Positions 1 through 6,201 are shown, counted from the first letter of the stretch. The stretch is DNA of 8,815 nt from an uncultured Caulobacteraceae bacterium (GCA_937952995.1 CALFYB010000359.1:1-8815), one strand, 5' to 3'. Notes: generated from the letters alone by a model not told the origin. Numbers and translations are program-made.

Positions 1-247
1 TGTTCATCGGCACAATCCAGCTGCGGCGATAGCCCATGCGCGGCCAGTAATGGCGATCCACCCATGGCGCCCAGAGCACCTTCATGGCCCACGGCAAGGC
101 CAGCAGGCCGCTTAGGCTGATGACAGACAGCGGCGCATCATAGCTGCGCAGAATGGCCGGCAAGGCCTGCGTGAACACGCCCGTGGGCAGGCCCTGCGCA
201 ACATACAGCGCGAGCAGCAGACCCAATCGTCTCGGCAATGAATTCAC
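1..247 (-). CDS. MFS transporter, N-terminal part (runs off the left edge)
   Basis: Reading the minus strand from a GTG at 247 gives an open frame to the window edge, about 82 residues, beginning VNSLPRRLGLLLALYVAQGL. The first hydrophobic helix, the QGLPTGVFTQALPAILR stretch, and a second helix ending in KVLWAPWVDR (an MFS loop 2-3 type motif with the W-x-P-x-x-D-R signature) point to a major facilitator superfamily permease of the AmpG/PAT-like kind. The substrate cannot be told from this part. The start is chosen because an in-frame stop (that of the upstream gene at 266-268) leaves little room, and a GGAG lies 5 bases before the GTG. It follows the purU segment by 18 bases on the same strand, so the two are probably co-transcribed. 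It lies left of the NhaA-PurU junction and shares that segment's distinct composition. Confidence 0.8.
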   Translation of the reverse strand, partial: MNSLPRRLGLLLALYVAQGLPTGVFTQALPAILRSYDAPLSVISLSGLLALPWAMKVLWAPWVDRHYWPRMGYRRSWIVPMN

Positions 248-265
248 ACAAACTCCAGAGGAGAA

Positions 266-847
266 TCAGGCAAACACGATGGTCTTGTTGCCATGCACCA
301 GAATGCGATCTTCGAGATGCCAGCGCACCGCGCGCGCCAGCACCTGGCGCTCCACATCCTGACCCATTTCACGCAGAGTCGGCACCTCATCGCGATGCGA
401 CACACGCTCTACATCCTGCTCGATGATCGGGCCCTGATCGAGGTCGGCGGTGACATAGTGCGCCGTCGCGCCGATCAGCTTGACGCCCTTGTCATAGGCC
501 TGCTGATACGGATTGGCCCCGACAAACGCCGGCAGAAACGAGTGATGGATATTGATGATGCGATGCGGCCAGCGCGCCGTGAAATCGGCACTGAGAATCT
601 GCATGTAGCGCGCCAGCACGATCAGATCGACGCCGCCGAGCAGGGCCTCGACCTGCGCTTCGGCCTCGGCCTTGGTCGCCGCCGTCACCGGCACAACATG
701 GAAGGGCACGCCGAAACTCTCCACAGACGCGCGCAGATCCTCATGATTGCTGATCACCGCCACAATGTCGCAGGGCAACGAACCGCGCGACCAGCGCCAG
801 AGCAGCTCCATCATGGCGTGATCATGCTTCGACACCAGAACCGCGAC
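266..847 (-). pseudogene. purU: purU, 3' part only (formyltetrahydrofolate deformylase catalytic domain)
   Basis: This is the PurU half of the chimeric frame. The segment starts where PurU proteins begin their formyltransferase-like domain (VAVLVSKHDHAMMELLWRW) and runs to a normal PurU C-terminus (HGNKTIVF). The catalytic set shared with PurN is visible: N403, H405 and H406 in IINIHHSFLP, and D441 in TADLDQGPIIEQD (fusion numbering). The NHEDLR and VLARYMQIL motifs typical of PurU are also present. The N-terminal ACT domain, which binds methionine and glycine as regulators in the E. coli enzyme, is missing. The catalytic fold looks complete, so the domain could still fold if expressed separately, but no separate start with a convincing ribosome site was seen. 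An MFS gene follows 18 bases downstream. Confidence 0.85.
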
Positions 848-1759
848 CTGCTTGCCCACGAACAGGCCCGCTGCGATCCCAAGGGGTAGGGGGGCTAGAA
901 GGTGGCCAAGGCTAAGTCCCTCAAGCGTGAAGCCAGCGGCGGTAAAGGCAAAGAGCGGCAATATCCCATAGGCGACATAGGGGTGAAGGCTGTGCATGAA
1001 CAGCTTTAGCGTCCCCTCCTGTCCGACCTTTTGCGGAGCAATCGGCACCAGCAGGGCGCACGCGACCCCGGCGAGGGAGGGGTTGATCCCCGACTTCAGG
1101 GTAAAGGCCCAGACCATGACAAACCCGGCAGCATGGAAGGCGAGGGGAGCCTTTCGCCAGCGCCCCAAGAGGGCCAACGCGGCAAGCCCAAGGCCCGCAC
1201 CGACAAGGGCCTTATAATGAATTTGATCCGTAAACAGCGTGCCGATCAGGGCCACGGCACCAAGGTCATCGACAATGGCCAGGGTCAAGAGGAACAGCCG
1301 CAGTGACCCCGGCAGCCCCGGACCGGCTAGGGCCAAGATGGCGATGGCAAAGGCAATGTCGGTTGCGGTCGGGATGGGCCAGCCACGCAGGGCCCCTCCG
1401 GGTGCCAGATTAACGGCGGTATAGACGAGGGCAGGACCGATCATTCCCCCTAGGGCGGCGATCAAGGGCAGGGCGAGCTTGCGCGGGCTGGAAAGTTCAC
1501 CCTTCAGAACCTCGTACTTAATCTCAAGCCCGACTACGTAGAAGAACACGGCCATCAAGCCGTCCTTGACCCATTTTTGGAACGGCTTGGTTTCCGCAAA
1601 ATCACCGAACTGGATGGTGAAGGGCTGGTGGACAAAGGCCCAATAGGCGTCCTTGTAGTCCGAGTTGGCCGCGATGATGGCCGCGAAGGCCGCAATGATC
1701 AAAAACAGACCTGAAGCCGTCTCGGTCTTCAAGAAATCGAGCGTAGGGCGACGGGGCAT
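266..1759 (-). CDS. nhaA/purU: Chimeric ORF: truncated NhaA antiporter fused in frame to PurU catalytic domain
   Basis: One continuous 497-codon frame encodes two unrelated proteins. Residues 1-304 match NhaA, a Na+/H+ antiporter of the inner membrane. Residues 305-497 match the C-terminal hydrolase domain of PurU, a cytosolic enzyme that hydrolyses 10-formyltetrahydrofolate to tetrahydrofolate and formate. The join reads GLFVGKQ then VAVLVSK, with no linker. NhaA proteins are normally about 390 residues, so roughly 85 C-terminal residues (the rest of helix 10 and helices 11-12) are missing. PurU is normally about 280 residues, so the N-terminal ACT domain of about 87 residues is missing. The ATG at 1759 has AGGAA 6 bases upstream. 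I know of no natural NhaA-PurU fusion family. A membrane antiporter lacking its last helices should not work, so this is either a deletion scar or an assembly join. Treat the product name with caution. The reading frame itself is certain. Confidence 0.85.
   Translation of the reverse strand: MPRRPTLDFLKTETASGLFLIIAAFAAIIAANSDYKDAYWAFVHQPFTIQFGDFAETKPFQKWVKDGLMAVFFYVVGLEIKYEVLKGELSSPRKLALPLIAALGGMIGPALVYTAVNLAPGGALRGWPIPTATDIAFAIAILALAGPGLPGSLRLFLLTLAIVDDLGAVALIGTLFTDQIHYKALVGAGLGLAALALLGRWRKAPLAFHAAGFVMVWAFTLKSGINPSLAGVACALLVPIAPQKVGQEGTLKLFMHSLHPYVAYGILPLFAFTAAGFTLEGLSLGHLLAPLPLGIAAGLFVGKQVAVLVSKHDHAMMELLWRWSRGSLPCDIVAVISNHEDLRASVESFGVPFHVVPVTAATKAEAEAQVEALLGGVDLIVLARYMQILSADFTARWPHRIINIHHSFLPAFVGANPYQQAYDKGVKLIGATAHYVTADLDQGPIIEQDVERVSHRDEVPTLREMGQDVERQVLARAVRWHLEDRILVHGNKTIVFA
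848..1759 (-). pseudogene. nhaA: nhaA, 5' part only (Na+/H+ antiporter, C-terminus lost)
   Basis: This is the NhaA half of the chimeric frame. NhaA exchanges protons for sodium across the inner membrane for pH and salt homeostasis. Landmarks seen: FFYVVGLEIK at residues 72-81, PTATDIAFAI at 130-139 (D134 corresponds to E. coli D133), the ion-binding Asp pair in AIVDDLGAV (D164 and D165, E. coli D163/D164), and K303, which corresponds to E. coli K300 in helix 10. The family sequence stops one residue later. The helices after this point, including the second half of the 10-helix core, are absent. The family assignment is very sure. Calling it broken is an inference from length, and it would be wrong if the join is an assembly error. 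Confidence 0.85.
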
Positions 1760-1888
1760 GGGCTGTTCCTGCGACCGATCAAGGTCAAATCAAGGGATGA
1801 CACCTCATACGCGGTGCCGCACGGCCCGCCAAGGCTCAGCGGCGGCGATGGACTTGAAACCGCCGCCTAATGTCGGCATGGGAAGAGT
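1760..1888. promoter_or_regulatory. Divergent promoter region of nhaA and selO with an inverted repeat
   Basis: This 129-base spacer separates the divergent nhaA and selO starts, so both promoters should lie here. No convincing -35/-10 pair was found on either strand. A perfect 7-base inverted repeat, GGCGGCG at 1841-1847 and CGCCGCC at 1861-1867 with a 13-base spacer, lies about 20 bases before the selO ATG. It could be an operator or a leader hairpin. The function is unknown. Confidence 0.4.
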
Positions 1889-3343
1889 ATGGAACCCTTC
1901 TCCACCTTGACCAGCCCGGCCTATCGGCCCGATCCGCTCTATATGGCGCTTGGGGCAGACTATGCCGACCCCGTAGAGCCCGCCGATTTTCCGCAAGCGA
2001 TCATTCGCTTTCGAAATGTCAGGGCCTCTGTGAGCGTTGGCTTGGACGGTTTGAGCGATGCCGACTGGGTTGCTGCCTTTGCCCGGTTTGAGCCCTTGCC
2101 CGGCAATCAGCCTCAGCCCTTGGCCATGCGCTATCACGGCCACCAGTTCGGGGTCTACAATCCTCAGCTCGGCGACGGTCGCGGCTTTCTCTACGCCCAA
2201 CTGCGCGAGGCCCCAGCCGTCACGGGCGCTCCAGCGCGGCTACTGGATCTAGCCACCAAGGGCACCGGCCGCACGCCGTGGTCACGCAGCGGTGACGGCC
2301 GCCTGACCCTCAAGGGCGGCGTGCGAGAGGTGCTGGCCGCCGCGATGCTGGAAGCGCAGGGCGTGCCGACCTCACGGGCCTTTAGTCTCATCGAAACGGG
2401 CGAGGCGCTCGAGCGCAATGACGAGCCCAGCCCGACCCGCTCTGCGGTTCTGACCCGCCTGTCGCACAGCCACATTCGCTATGGCACCTTTCAGCGCCAC
2501 GCCTATTTCCAGCGCCCGGACCTGATCCGCCGCCTGATCGACCATATCGGCGAAGTCTATGATCCAGCCATCTTGGCGATCGAGGGCGATAGCCCACGCG
2601 CTCAGGCCTTCTTGACCGGCGTGATGCAGCGGGCCGCTGTGACCACTGCGCGGTGGATGGCGGCAGGATTTGTCCATGGGGTGCTCAATACCGACAATAT
2701 GAACGTGACCGGCGAGAGCTTCGATTACGGTCCCTATCGCTTCTTGCCCTATAACGACCCCAACTTTGTCGCCGCCTATTTCGACCAGAACGGCCTCTAT
2801 CGGTTTGGCCGCCAGCCTCAGGCGGTGCTGTGGAGCCTCCAGCAACTGGCCGGTTGTCTGACGGGTCTGGCTGACGAGGCCGACCTTGCCGGGGTTCTGA
2901 ACGGATATGCGGCGACCTATCGCGAGGCCCTATGCGACGCCATGTTCGCACGCCTAGGGATCAAACGCCGAGGCGATGAGCGTGATCCCGCCCTGGTCAA
3001 TGGCGCGTTCCAAGCCTTGGGTGAAGCCGATCCTGCCCTACGCTGGGAGCCGTTCTTCTTTGACTGGTTCGGCGGAGCGGCGTCAGAGGCAAGGGCCATG
3101 GGCGGCTCTAGGGCGGGCTTCTATAGCGGCCCGGCGTTCCAAGCCTTCCGCTCGGCCTTGGCTGGATTTGAACCGGATCGCCCAGAACGGCTCAGTCACG
3201 TCGTGTTTCAGACCGACGAGCCGCAAGAATTGCTGATCGACGAGATTGAGGCGATCTGGAGCGCTATTGCGCAGTCGGATGACTGGGGTCCGCTATCGCG
3301 AAAGCTTGACGCGATCGCCCTAACCGGAGAGGCGCGGCTGTAG
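1889..3343 (+). CDS. selO: SelO-family protein adenylyltransferase (YdiU/UPF0061)
   Basis: This 484-residue protein is a SelO pseudokinase, an enzyme that moves AMP from ATP onto Ser, Thr or Tyr of target proteins (known for the family, with a role in redox stress). Seen in order: YHGHQFGVYNPQLGDGRG at about residues 84-101, the inverted glycine-rich nucleotide region; LATKGTGRTPWSRSGDGR around 120-140; HGVLNTDNMN with D269 as the likely catalytic base and N270 plus D279 (FDYGPY) as Mg ligands, the same 10-residue spacing as in E. coli YdiU. The C-terminus ends GEARL and lacks the terminal Cys or selenocysteine motif (CxxS-like) of many SelO proteins. The start is ATG with GGAAG just upstream. 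The protein is slightly longer than E. coli YdiU (478). The family call is very sure; targets are unknown. Transcribed divergently from the nhaA fragment. Confidence 0.96.
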   Translation: MEPFSTLTSPAYRPDPLYMALGADYADPVEPADFPQAIIRFRNVRASVSVGLDGLSDADWVAAFARFEPLPGNQPQPLAMRYHGHQFGVYNPQLGDGRGFLYAQLREAPAVTGAPARLLDLATKGTGRTPWSRSGDGRLTLKGGVREVLAAAMLEAQGVPTSRAFSLIETGEALERNDEPSPTRSAVLTRLSHSHIRYGTFQRHAYFQRPDLIRRLIDHIGEVYDPAILAIEGDSPRAQAFLTGVMQRAAVTTARWMAAGFVHGVLNTDNMNVTGESFDYGPYRFLPYNDPNFVAAYFDQNGLYRFGRQPQAVLWSLQQLAGCLTGLADEADLAGVLNGYAATYREALCDAMFARLGIKRRGDERDPALVNGAFQALGEADPALRWEPFFFDWFGGAASEARAMGGSRAGFYSGPAFQAFRSALAGFEPDRPERLSHVVFQTDEPQELLIDEIEAIWSAIAQSDDWGPLSRKLDAIALTGEARL

Positions 3344-3606
3344 GGCCTAGTTCAGGCACCAATCTAAAACCCGCGACAGGGTTTGATAGTGCGACTGTGG
3401 AACCACTGTTCCGAAGATGATGCACAAAACGAAGGTCAAACGTCTGACCATTAGCCCCCCAATGTCTCAGTCATATTTTTGTTACAAACAGTAGTGTAGC
3501 GTTACCGCGGTGAAATCAAGAGCCATTCGGCTCTGGTCATCCGCGCAAATCATGCTCTTATCCTTCGCAGAGCGTGCGGCTTTCGTACGCACGCTATAGG
3601 ATGGGA
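3344..3606. promoter_or_regulatory. selO-nnrU spacer with operator-like inverted repeats
   Basis: This is a 263-base spacer. After the selO stop come two short hairpins without a T-run: AAACCC/GGGTTT at 3367-3384 and GGAAC/GTTCC at 3399-3412. At 3481-3500, GTTACA and TGTAGC form an imperfect inverted repeat (one mismatch). GTTAC recurs at 3501-3505, exactly 20 bases on, and runs into the perfect palindrome ACCGCGGT (3504-3511). A 6-base stem with loop ATTC lies at 3519-3534, and an 8-base stem, AGCGTGCG/CGCACGCT, at 3571-3595, ending 11 bases before the nnrU start. The GTTACA repeat resembles TetR/AcrR-type operators, but no TetR gene is in the window. The region probably holds the nnrU promoter. 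Confidence 0.45.
3347..3451 (-). CDS. Possible small ORF (34 aa) with a signal-like hydrophobic start
   Basis: A minus-strand frame from ATG at 3451 to TAG at 3347-3349 encodes 34 residues beginning MVRRLTFVLCIIFG, a basic N-terminus followed by a hydrophobic stretch as in signal peptides or small membrane proteins. A run of six G lies 4 bases before the ATG, and the operator-like GTTACA repeat lies about 30 bases further upstream in the right orientation for its promoter. It could be a real small protein, the remnant of an exported or efflux protein, or chance. No family is recognised. Confidence 0.2.
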   Translation of the reverse strand: MVRRLTFVLCIIFGTVVPQSHYQTLSRVLDWCLN

Positions 3607-4194
3607 ATGAGGGTCATGCTGTTTTTGATCTGCGGTCTGGTGCTGTTTTTAGGCTGTCATAGTCTGCGCATTGGCCCGGCAAGCCTGCGGGATGGACTGG
3701 TCCAGCGGCTCGGTGCTGGCGGTTTCAAAGGGCTCTATTCAATCGTCTCACTGATCGGTTTTGCCTTGATCATCTGGGGCTACGGCCAAGCGCGCCTGAC
3801 GCCAACCCCGGTATGGCTCCCCCCTGTCGCCACGCGGCATATCGCCATCCTGCTGATGTTACCCGCCCTGATCTTGATGGTGGCTGCCTATGTCCCCGGT
3901 AATGTTCTGAAGGCTAAGCTGCACCATCCGATGGTCCTATCTGTCAAGGTTTGGGCGCTCGCGCACCTGCTCAGCAACGGCAATTTAGCTGACATCCTGC
4001 TGTTCGGATCGTTCTTGATCTGGGCTGTCTTCAACTTCCGCGCCGCCCGCCAGCGCGACCGCGCCAATCCCATCGAAGCCGCGCCCTCCAAGCCGCTTGG
4101 CCTGATCCTGACCCTCTTGCTTGGCACCGGCGCTTGGGCTGCCCTGATCATGGGCGGCCACCGCCTCCTGATCGGCGTCAGCCCTCTGGGCTAA
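3607..4194 (+). CDS. NnrU-family integral membrane protein
   Basis: This is a membrane protein of about 195 residues. From the N-terminus: a first helix, LFLICGLVLFLGCHSLRI, the typical NnrU opening with a conserved HSxRI; a segment GFKGLYSIVSLIGFALIIWGYG (the xGLYSxVSLxGF pattern of the family); a hydrophobic helix around HIAILLMLPALILMVAAYVPGN; LHHPMVLSVKVWALAHLLSNGNLADILLFGSFLIWAV with the characteristic HP..VKxWALAHLLxNG motif; and a last helix near the C-terminus. NnrU was linked to nitrite/nitric oxide reduction in Rhodobacter, but its molecular role is not settled, and no denitrification genes are nearby. The relative DWORF/isoprenoid-type functions seen in some members cannot be judged here. 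I chose ATG 3607 because AGGA lies 5 bases upstream and it matches family length. A GTG at 3574 and ATGs at 3601 and 3616 are alternatives; the GTG would lie inside an inverted repeat. Confidence 0.88.
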   Translation: MRVMLFLICGLVLFLGCHSLRIGPASLRDGLVQRLGAGGFKGLYSIVSLIGFALIIWGYGQARLTPTPVWLPPVATRHIAILLMLPALILMVAAYVPGNVLKAKLHHPMVLSVKVWALAHLLSNGNLADILLFGSFLIWAVFNFRAARQRDRANPIEAAPSKPLGLILTLLLGTGAWAALIMGGHRLLIGVSPLG

Positions 4195-4225
4195 TCGTGG
4201 CAGGCTGAAAGTAGGGGGCAGTATG

Positions 4226-4302
4226 TGGCGTCCCGTAGAGGACTCGAACCTCTGACCCCCGGTTTAGGAAACCGGTGCTCTGTCCGGCTGAGCTAACGGG
4301 AC
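4226..4302 (-). tRNA. tRNA-Arg (anticodon CCU)
   Basis: The minus strand folds as a full tRNA. The acceptor arms GTCCCGT-type 5' end and ACGGGAC 3' end pair over 7 bases, with G as discriminator and an encoded CCA (4226-4228). The D-arm region is TTAGCTCAGCCGGACAGAGC. The anticodon stem CCGGT/ACCGG encloses the loop TTCCTAA, giving anticodon CCT for the AGG arginine codon. The T-arm contains GGTTCGAGTCC. It lies 31 bases after nnrU (convergent) and 40 bases downstream of rpoH2 on the same strand. No integrase or attachment-site duplication was seen next to it. Confidence 0.96.
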
Positions 4303-4328
4303 CCACGGTGGCGGTGTAGCATCGTGGG
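4302..4328 (-). terminator. Hairpin between rpoH2 and tRNA-Arg
   Basis: CCCACG (4302-4307) and CGTGGG (4323-4328) form a perfect 6-base stem with a 15-base loop, 14 bases after the rpoH2 stop and touching the tRNA 5' end. There is no T-run after it, so it may be a weak terminator or a processing hairpin in a shared rpoH2-tRNA transcript. Confidence 0.25.
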
Positions 4329-4342
4329 GGGCGGCTGCCAAC

Positions 4343-5227
4343 CTAGCCGATCAGGCCTGCCGCCCACGGATCGCCGACCTTTTGCTCAAGCGCGATTTTC
4401 AGCTTTTTCATGGCGTGATGCTCGATCTGACGCACTCGTTCTTTGGAGATGCCAAGGGTCTTGCCGAGGGTTTCGAGGGTTTCAGGCTCCTCGATCAGGC
4501 GGCGTTGACGCACAATGTTCATCTCGCGCGGGGTCAGGGTGTTGAGGGCGTCCTGTAACAGACTTGAGCGCGTGGCGTCGTCACGGCTGTTCATGACCAC
4601 CGTTTCAGGAAGGTCAGCCTCGTCCTTCAGGAAATCTTGCCATTCGCCTTCGCCGGCCTCGACCAGAGGGGCGTTGAGGGACCGGTCGCCGGTCGACAGG
4701 CGCGAGGCCATGGCGTCCACTTCCCGCTCATCAACCGCCAGTTCTTTGGCAATGAAGGCGCGGCTTTCCGGCGACAGGCCTTGGCCGCCGACGTCATTGA
4801 GCACAGCCCGTAGGCGGCGCAGATTGAAGAACAATGACTTTTGCGCTGCGGTGGTACCCGTGCGGACAATCGACCAGTTGCGCAGGATATAGTCTTGGAT
4901 GGAGGAGCGGATCCACCAGGAAGCATAGGTTGAGAACCGGACCTCGCGCTCGGGCTCGAACCGTGCGGCGGCCTGCATCAGGCCAACATTGCCCTCTTGC
5001 ACCAGGTCGCTCATCGGCAGGCCGTAGTTGCGAAAGCGCCCGGCCATGGACACGACCAAGCGCATATAGGCCGTGATTAACTCGTGCAGGGCTTTGTCAT
5101 CTTGGTCTTCGCGCCAGCGACGGGCCAGATCGTGCTCGTGGGAGGCTTCGAGCATCGGTGCCGACATCGCGGTTTTCACAAACCGCCGGTCTGCGCGTAA
5201 GGATTCGGATGTTTCAACTAGCGCCAT
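4343..5227 (-). CDS. rpoH2: RNA polymerase sigma-32 factor, RpoH2 type
   Basis: This 294-residue sigma factor directs RNA polymerase to heat-shock and oxidative-stress promoters. Region 2 spans about 50-125: DLVQEGNVGLMQAAARFEPE (74-93) binds core enzyme, and FSTYASWWIRSSIQDYILRN (98-117) melts and reads the -10. The RpoH box QKSLFFNLRR at 129-138 marks the sigma-32 class. Region 4 is at about 230-280, with the helix-turn-helix in LETLGKTLGISKERVRQIEH. The N-terminus (RFVKTAMSAPMLEA) and the GEWQDFL segment resemble the alphaproteobacterial RpoHII/RpoH2 subgroup, which in Rhodobacter serves the singlet-oxygen response, more than the general RpoH. The ATG at 5227 is preferred over a longer frame from 5350: AGAGGG lies about 8 bases upstream, the family starts here, and the longer version would run into the carD terminator hairpin. 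It sits 147 bases after carD on the same strand. Confidence 0.94.
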   Translation of the reverse strand: MALVETSESLRADRRFVKTAMSAPMLEASHEHDLARRWREDQDDKALHELITAYMRLVVSMAGRFRNYGLPMSDLVQEGNVGLMQAAARFEPEREVRFSTYASWWIRSSIQDYILRNWSIVRTGTTAAQKSLFFNLRRLRAVLNDVGGQGLSPESRAFIAKELAVDEREVDAMASRLSTGDRSLNAPLVEAGEGEWQDFLKDEADLPETVVMNSRDDATRSSLLQDALNTLTPREMNIVRQRRLIEEPETLETLGKTLGISKERVRQIEHHAMKKLKIALEQKVGDPWAAGLIG

Positions 5228-5374
5228 GGTTTTGACCCTCTGCACCGAACTCAAAGGTCCGGACAATTGGTCTACGTGCCCGCGAGCTTTGCGGTTCACT
5301 ATGGGCTTAAAGATTTTTTGATATTTGTCCTGAGCGGCCGGGCGGCGCACTCAGGACGAGATCAGGTCAAAGGC
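5228..5374 (-). promoter_or_regulatory. rpoH2 upstream region
   Basis: This 147-base spacer lies between carD and rpoH2. Its carD-proximal end holds a strong inverted repeat (separate entry). The rest must carry the rpoH2 leader and probably a promoter. I looked for EcfG-type GGAAC/GTT, RpoE-type TGATC and housekeeping boxes and saw no convincing match. Read-through from carD remains possible. Confidence 0.35.
5327..5357 (-). terminator. Inverted repeat after carD, likely terminator
   Basis: GTCCTGAG (5327-5334) and CTCAGGAC (5350-5357) are perfect 8-base arms around a GC-rich 15-base loop. It starts 17 bases after the carD stop. On the minus strand it is followed by an A-rich tract, not a T-run, so it would be a non-canonical terminator or an attenuating hairpin ahead of rpoH2. 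Confidence 0.45.
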
Positions 5375-5878
5375 CTAGGCGGCCTTTTGCAGGGACTTGT
5401 TCAGGATGCCGATGGCGGCGTCGCGGTCGATCCGCTCGATGGCGGCGACTTCGCGGGCCATACGGTCGAGGGCTGATTCATAGAGTTGACGCTCGGAATA
5501 GGACTGTTCCGGCTGGTTTTCGGCCCGGTGCAGGTCGCGCACGACTTCGGCGATGGAGATCAGGTCGCCGGAATTGATCTTGGCTTCATATTCTTGGGCG
5601 CGGCGGCTCCACATGGTGCGCTTAACGCGGGCGCGGCCCTTGAGGGTGGTCAGGGCTTGCGAAACGACGTCGCCTGCCGCGAGCGGACGCAGGCCCGCCG
5701 TCTTGGCCTTTTTTGTAGGAACGCGCAGGGTCATTTTTTCGTGGTCGAAGGTGATGATGTAGACCTCGAACGCCATACCGGCGACCTCTTGAGTTTCTAC
5801 GCCGACCACCTGTCCTACGCCGTGAGCAGGATAAACAACGTGATCATCAACCGAGAAATCGTGGACATTGGCGTTCAT
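5375..5878 (-). CDS. cdnL: CarD/CdnL-family RNA polymerase-binding regulator
   Basis: This 167-residue protein binds the RNA polymerase beta subunit and stabilises open complexes, notably at rRNA and housekeeping promoters (known for CarD and CdnL). Residues 1-65 form the polymerase-interacting domain, with the family hallmark DHVVYPAHGVGQVVGVE (12-28) and the strand ITFDHEKMTLRVP. The rest is the helical DNA-contacting domain with TMWSRRAQEYEAKINSGD (88-105), where W90 is the minor-groove wedge residue. The C-terminus ends QKAA. In Caulobacter, CdnL has a C-terminal Ala-Ala that makes it a ClpXP substrate during starvation, so the same control is likely here (inference). The ATG at 5878 is chosen over an upstream in-frame start at 5908 because AGAGGG lies 7 bases before it and the family starts with this sequence. 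Confidence 0.95.
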   Translation of the reverse strand: MNANVHDFSVDDHVVYPAHGVGQVVGVETQEVAGMAFEVYIITFDHEKMTLRVPTKKAKTAGLRPLAAGDVVSQALTTLKGRARVKRTMWSRRAQEYEAKINSGDLISIAEVVRDLHRAENQPEQSYSERQLYESALDRMAREVAAIERIDRDAAIGILNKSLQKAA

Positions 5879-6201
5879 AGAAAACCCTCTCGAAAATCGT
5901 TCTTCCACCCGACACGAATGAAAGACCTCAGCCTTTTACCCAACAACAGACACTAATGCTCCGGCCCGTGGCGGTACGGACATCATCAGCCGTGTCATGT
6001 TGCAAACTTAGTTTAAGACACCCTTCGCCTTAGATAGGGGCGCGCGTCAGTAGAGGACCGCTGTTGTCGAAAAGATGCGCGCCGTGCAGGTACACACCGC
6101 GTCATCGCCCTATGAGATATCACAAAAATCGTAACAAAGAAAGGGTTGCCTAGGGACAGCCCTGCACGATGGCATTGGGCAGGCCTTTCAGTCGCCTAAA
6201 T
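5879..6201 (-). promoter_or_regulatory. carD upstream region / fdxA 3' region
   Basis: This 323-base gap has no coding frame I can support. On the fdxA side it holds a terminator-like hairpin (separate entry). Toward carD lies an inverted repeat, GTGTC at 5992-5996 and GACAC at 6017-6021, enclosing a nested AAAC/GTTT repeat (6004-6014). This is a candidate operator or leader structure about 115-140 bases upstream of the carD ATG. No confident -35/-10 was found. The long leader suggests carD has its own promoter here and is not simply read through from fdxA. Confidence 0.4.
6132..6163 (-). terminator. Probable terminator of fdxA
   Basis: On the minus strand, AGGGCTGTC and GGCAACCCT (6163-6142) pair with two mismatches around the loop CCTA, followed by the T-rich TTCTTTGTTA. 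It lies about 40 bases after the fdxA stop. The imperfect stem limits confidence. Confidence 0.4.

Noticed and set aside
293..889. 198-codon plus-strand frame
   Set aside because: It lies antisense to the purU segment, has a His/Arg-rich composition typical of a shadow frame in GC-rich DNA, and matches no family.
266..1759. A genuine bifunctional NhaA-PurU enzyme as a new system
   Set aside because: Essential NhaA helices and the PurU ACT domain are missing at a sharp join with no linker, and composition changes there. A deletion or assembly join explains it better.
2372..2845. 157-codon minus-strand frame inside selO
   Set aside because: Shadow of selO, whose catalytic motifs are intact on the plus strand.
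3367..3412. Two short hairpins after selO as intrinsic terminators
   Set aside because: Stems are only 5-6 bases and neither is followed by a T-run. They are noted in the spacer entry but not called.
4226..4302. tRNA-Arg as an integration site for a genomic island
   Set aside because: No integrase, no duplicated tRNA 3' end and no mobile genes are seen on either side.
5228..5350. N-terminal extension of RpoH2 to 5350
   Set aside because: The added residues are not sigma-like and the frame would begin within the carD terminator hairpin. The ATG at 5227 has a good ribosome site.
5486..5956. 156-codon plus-strand frame
   Set aside because: Antisense shadow of carD. It extends into the carD leader without any ribosome site or recognisable domain.
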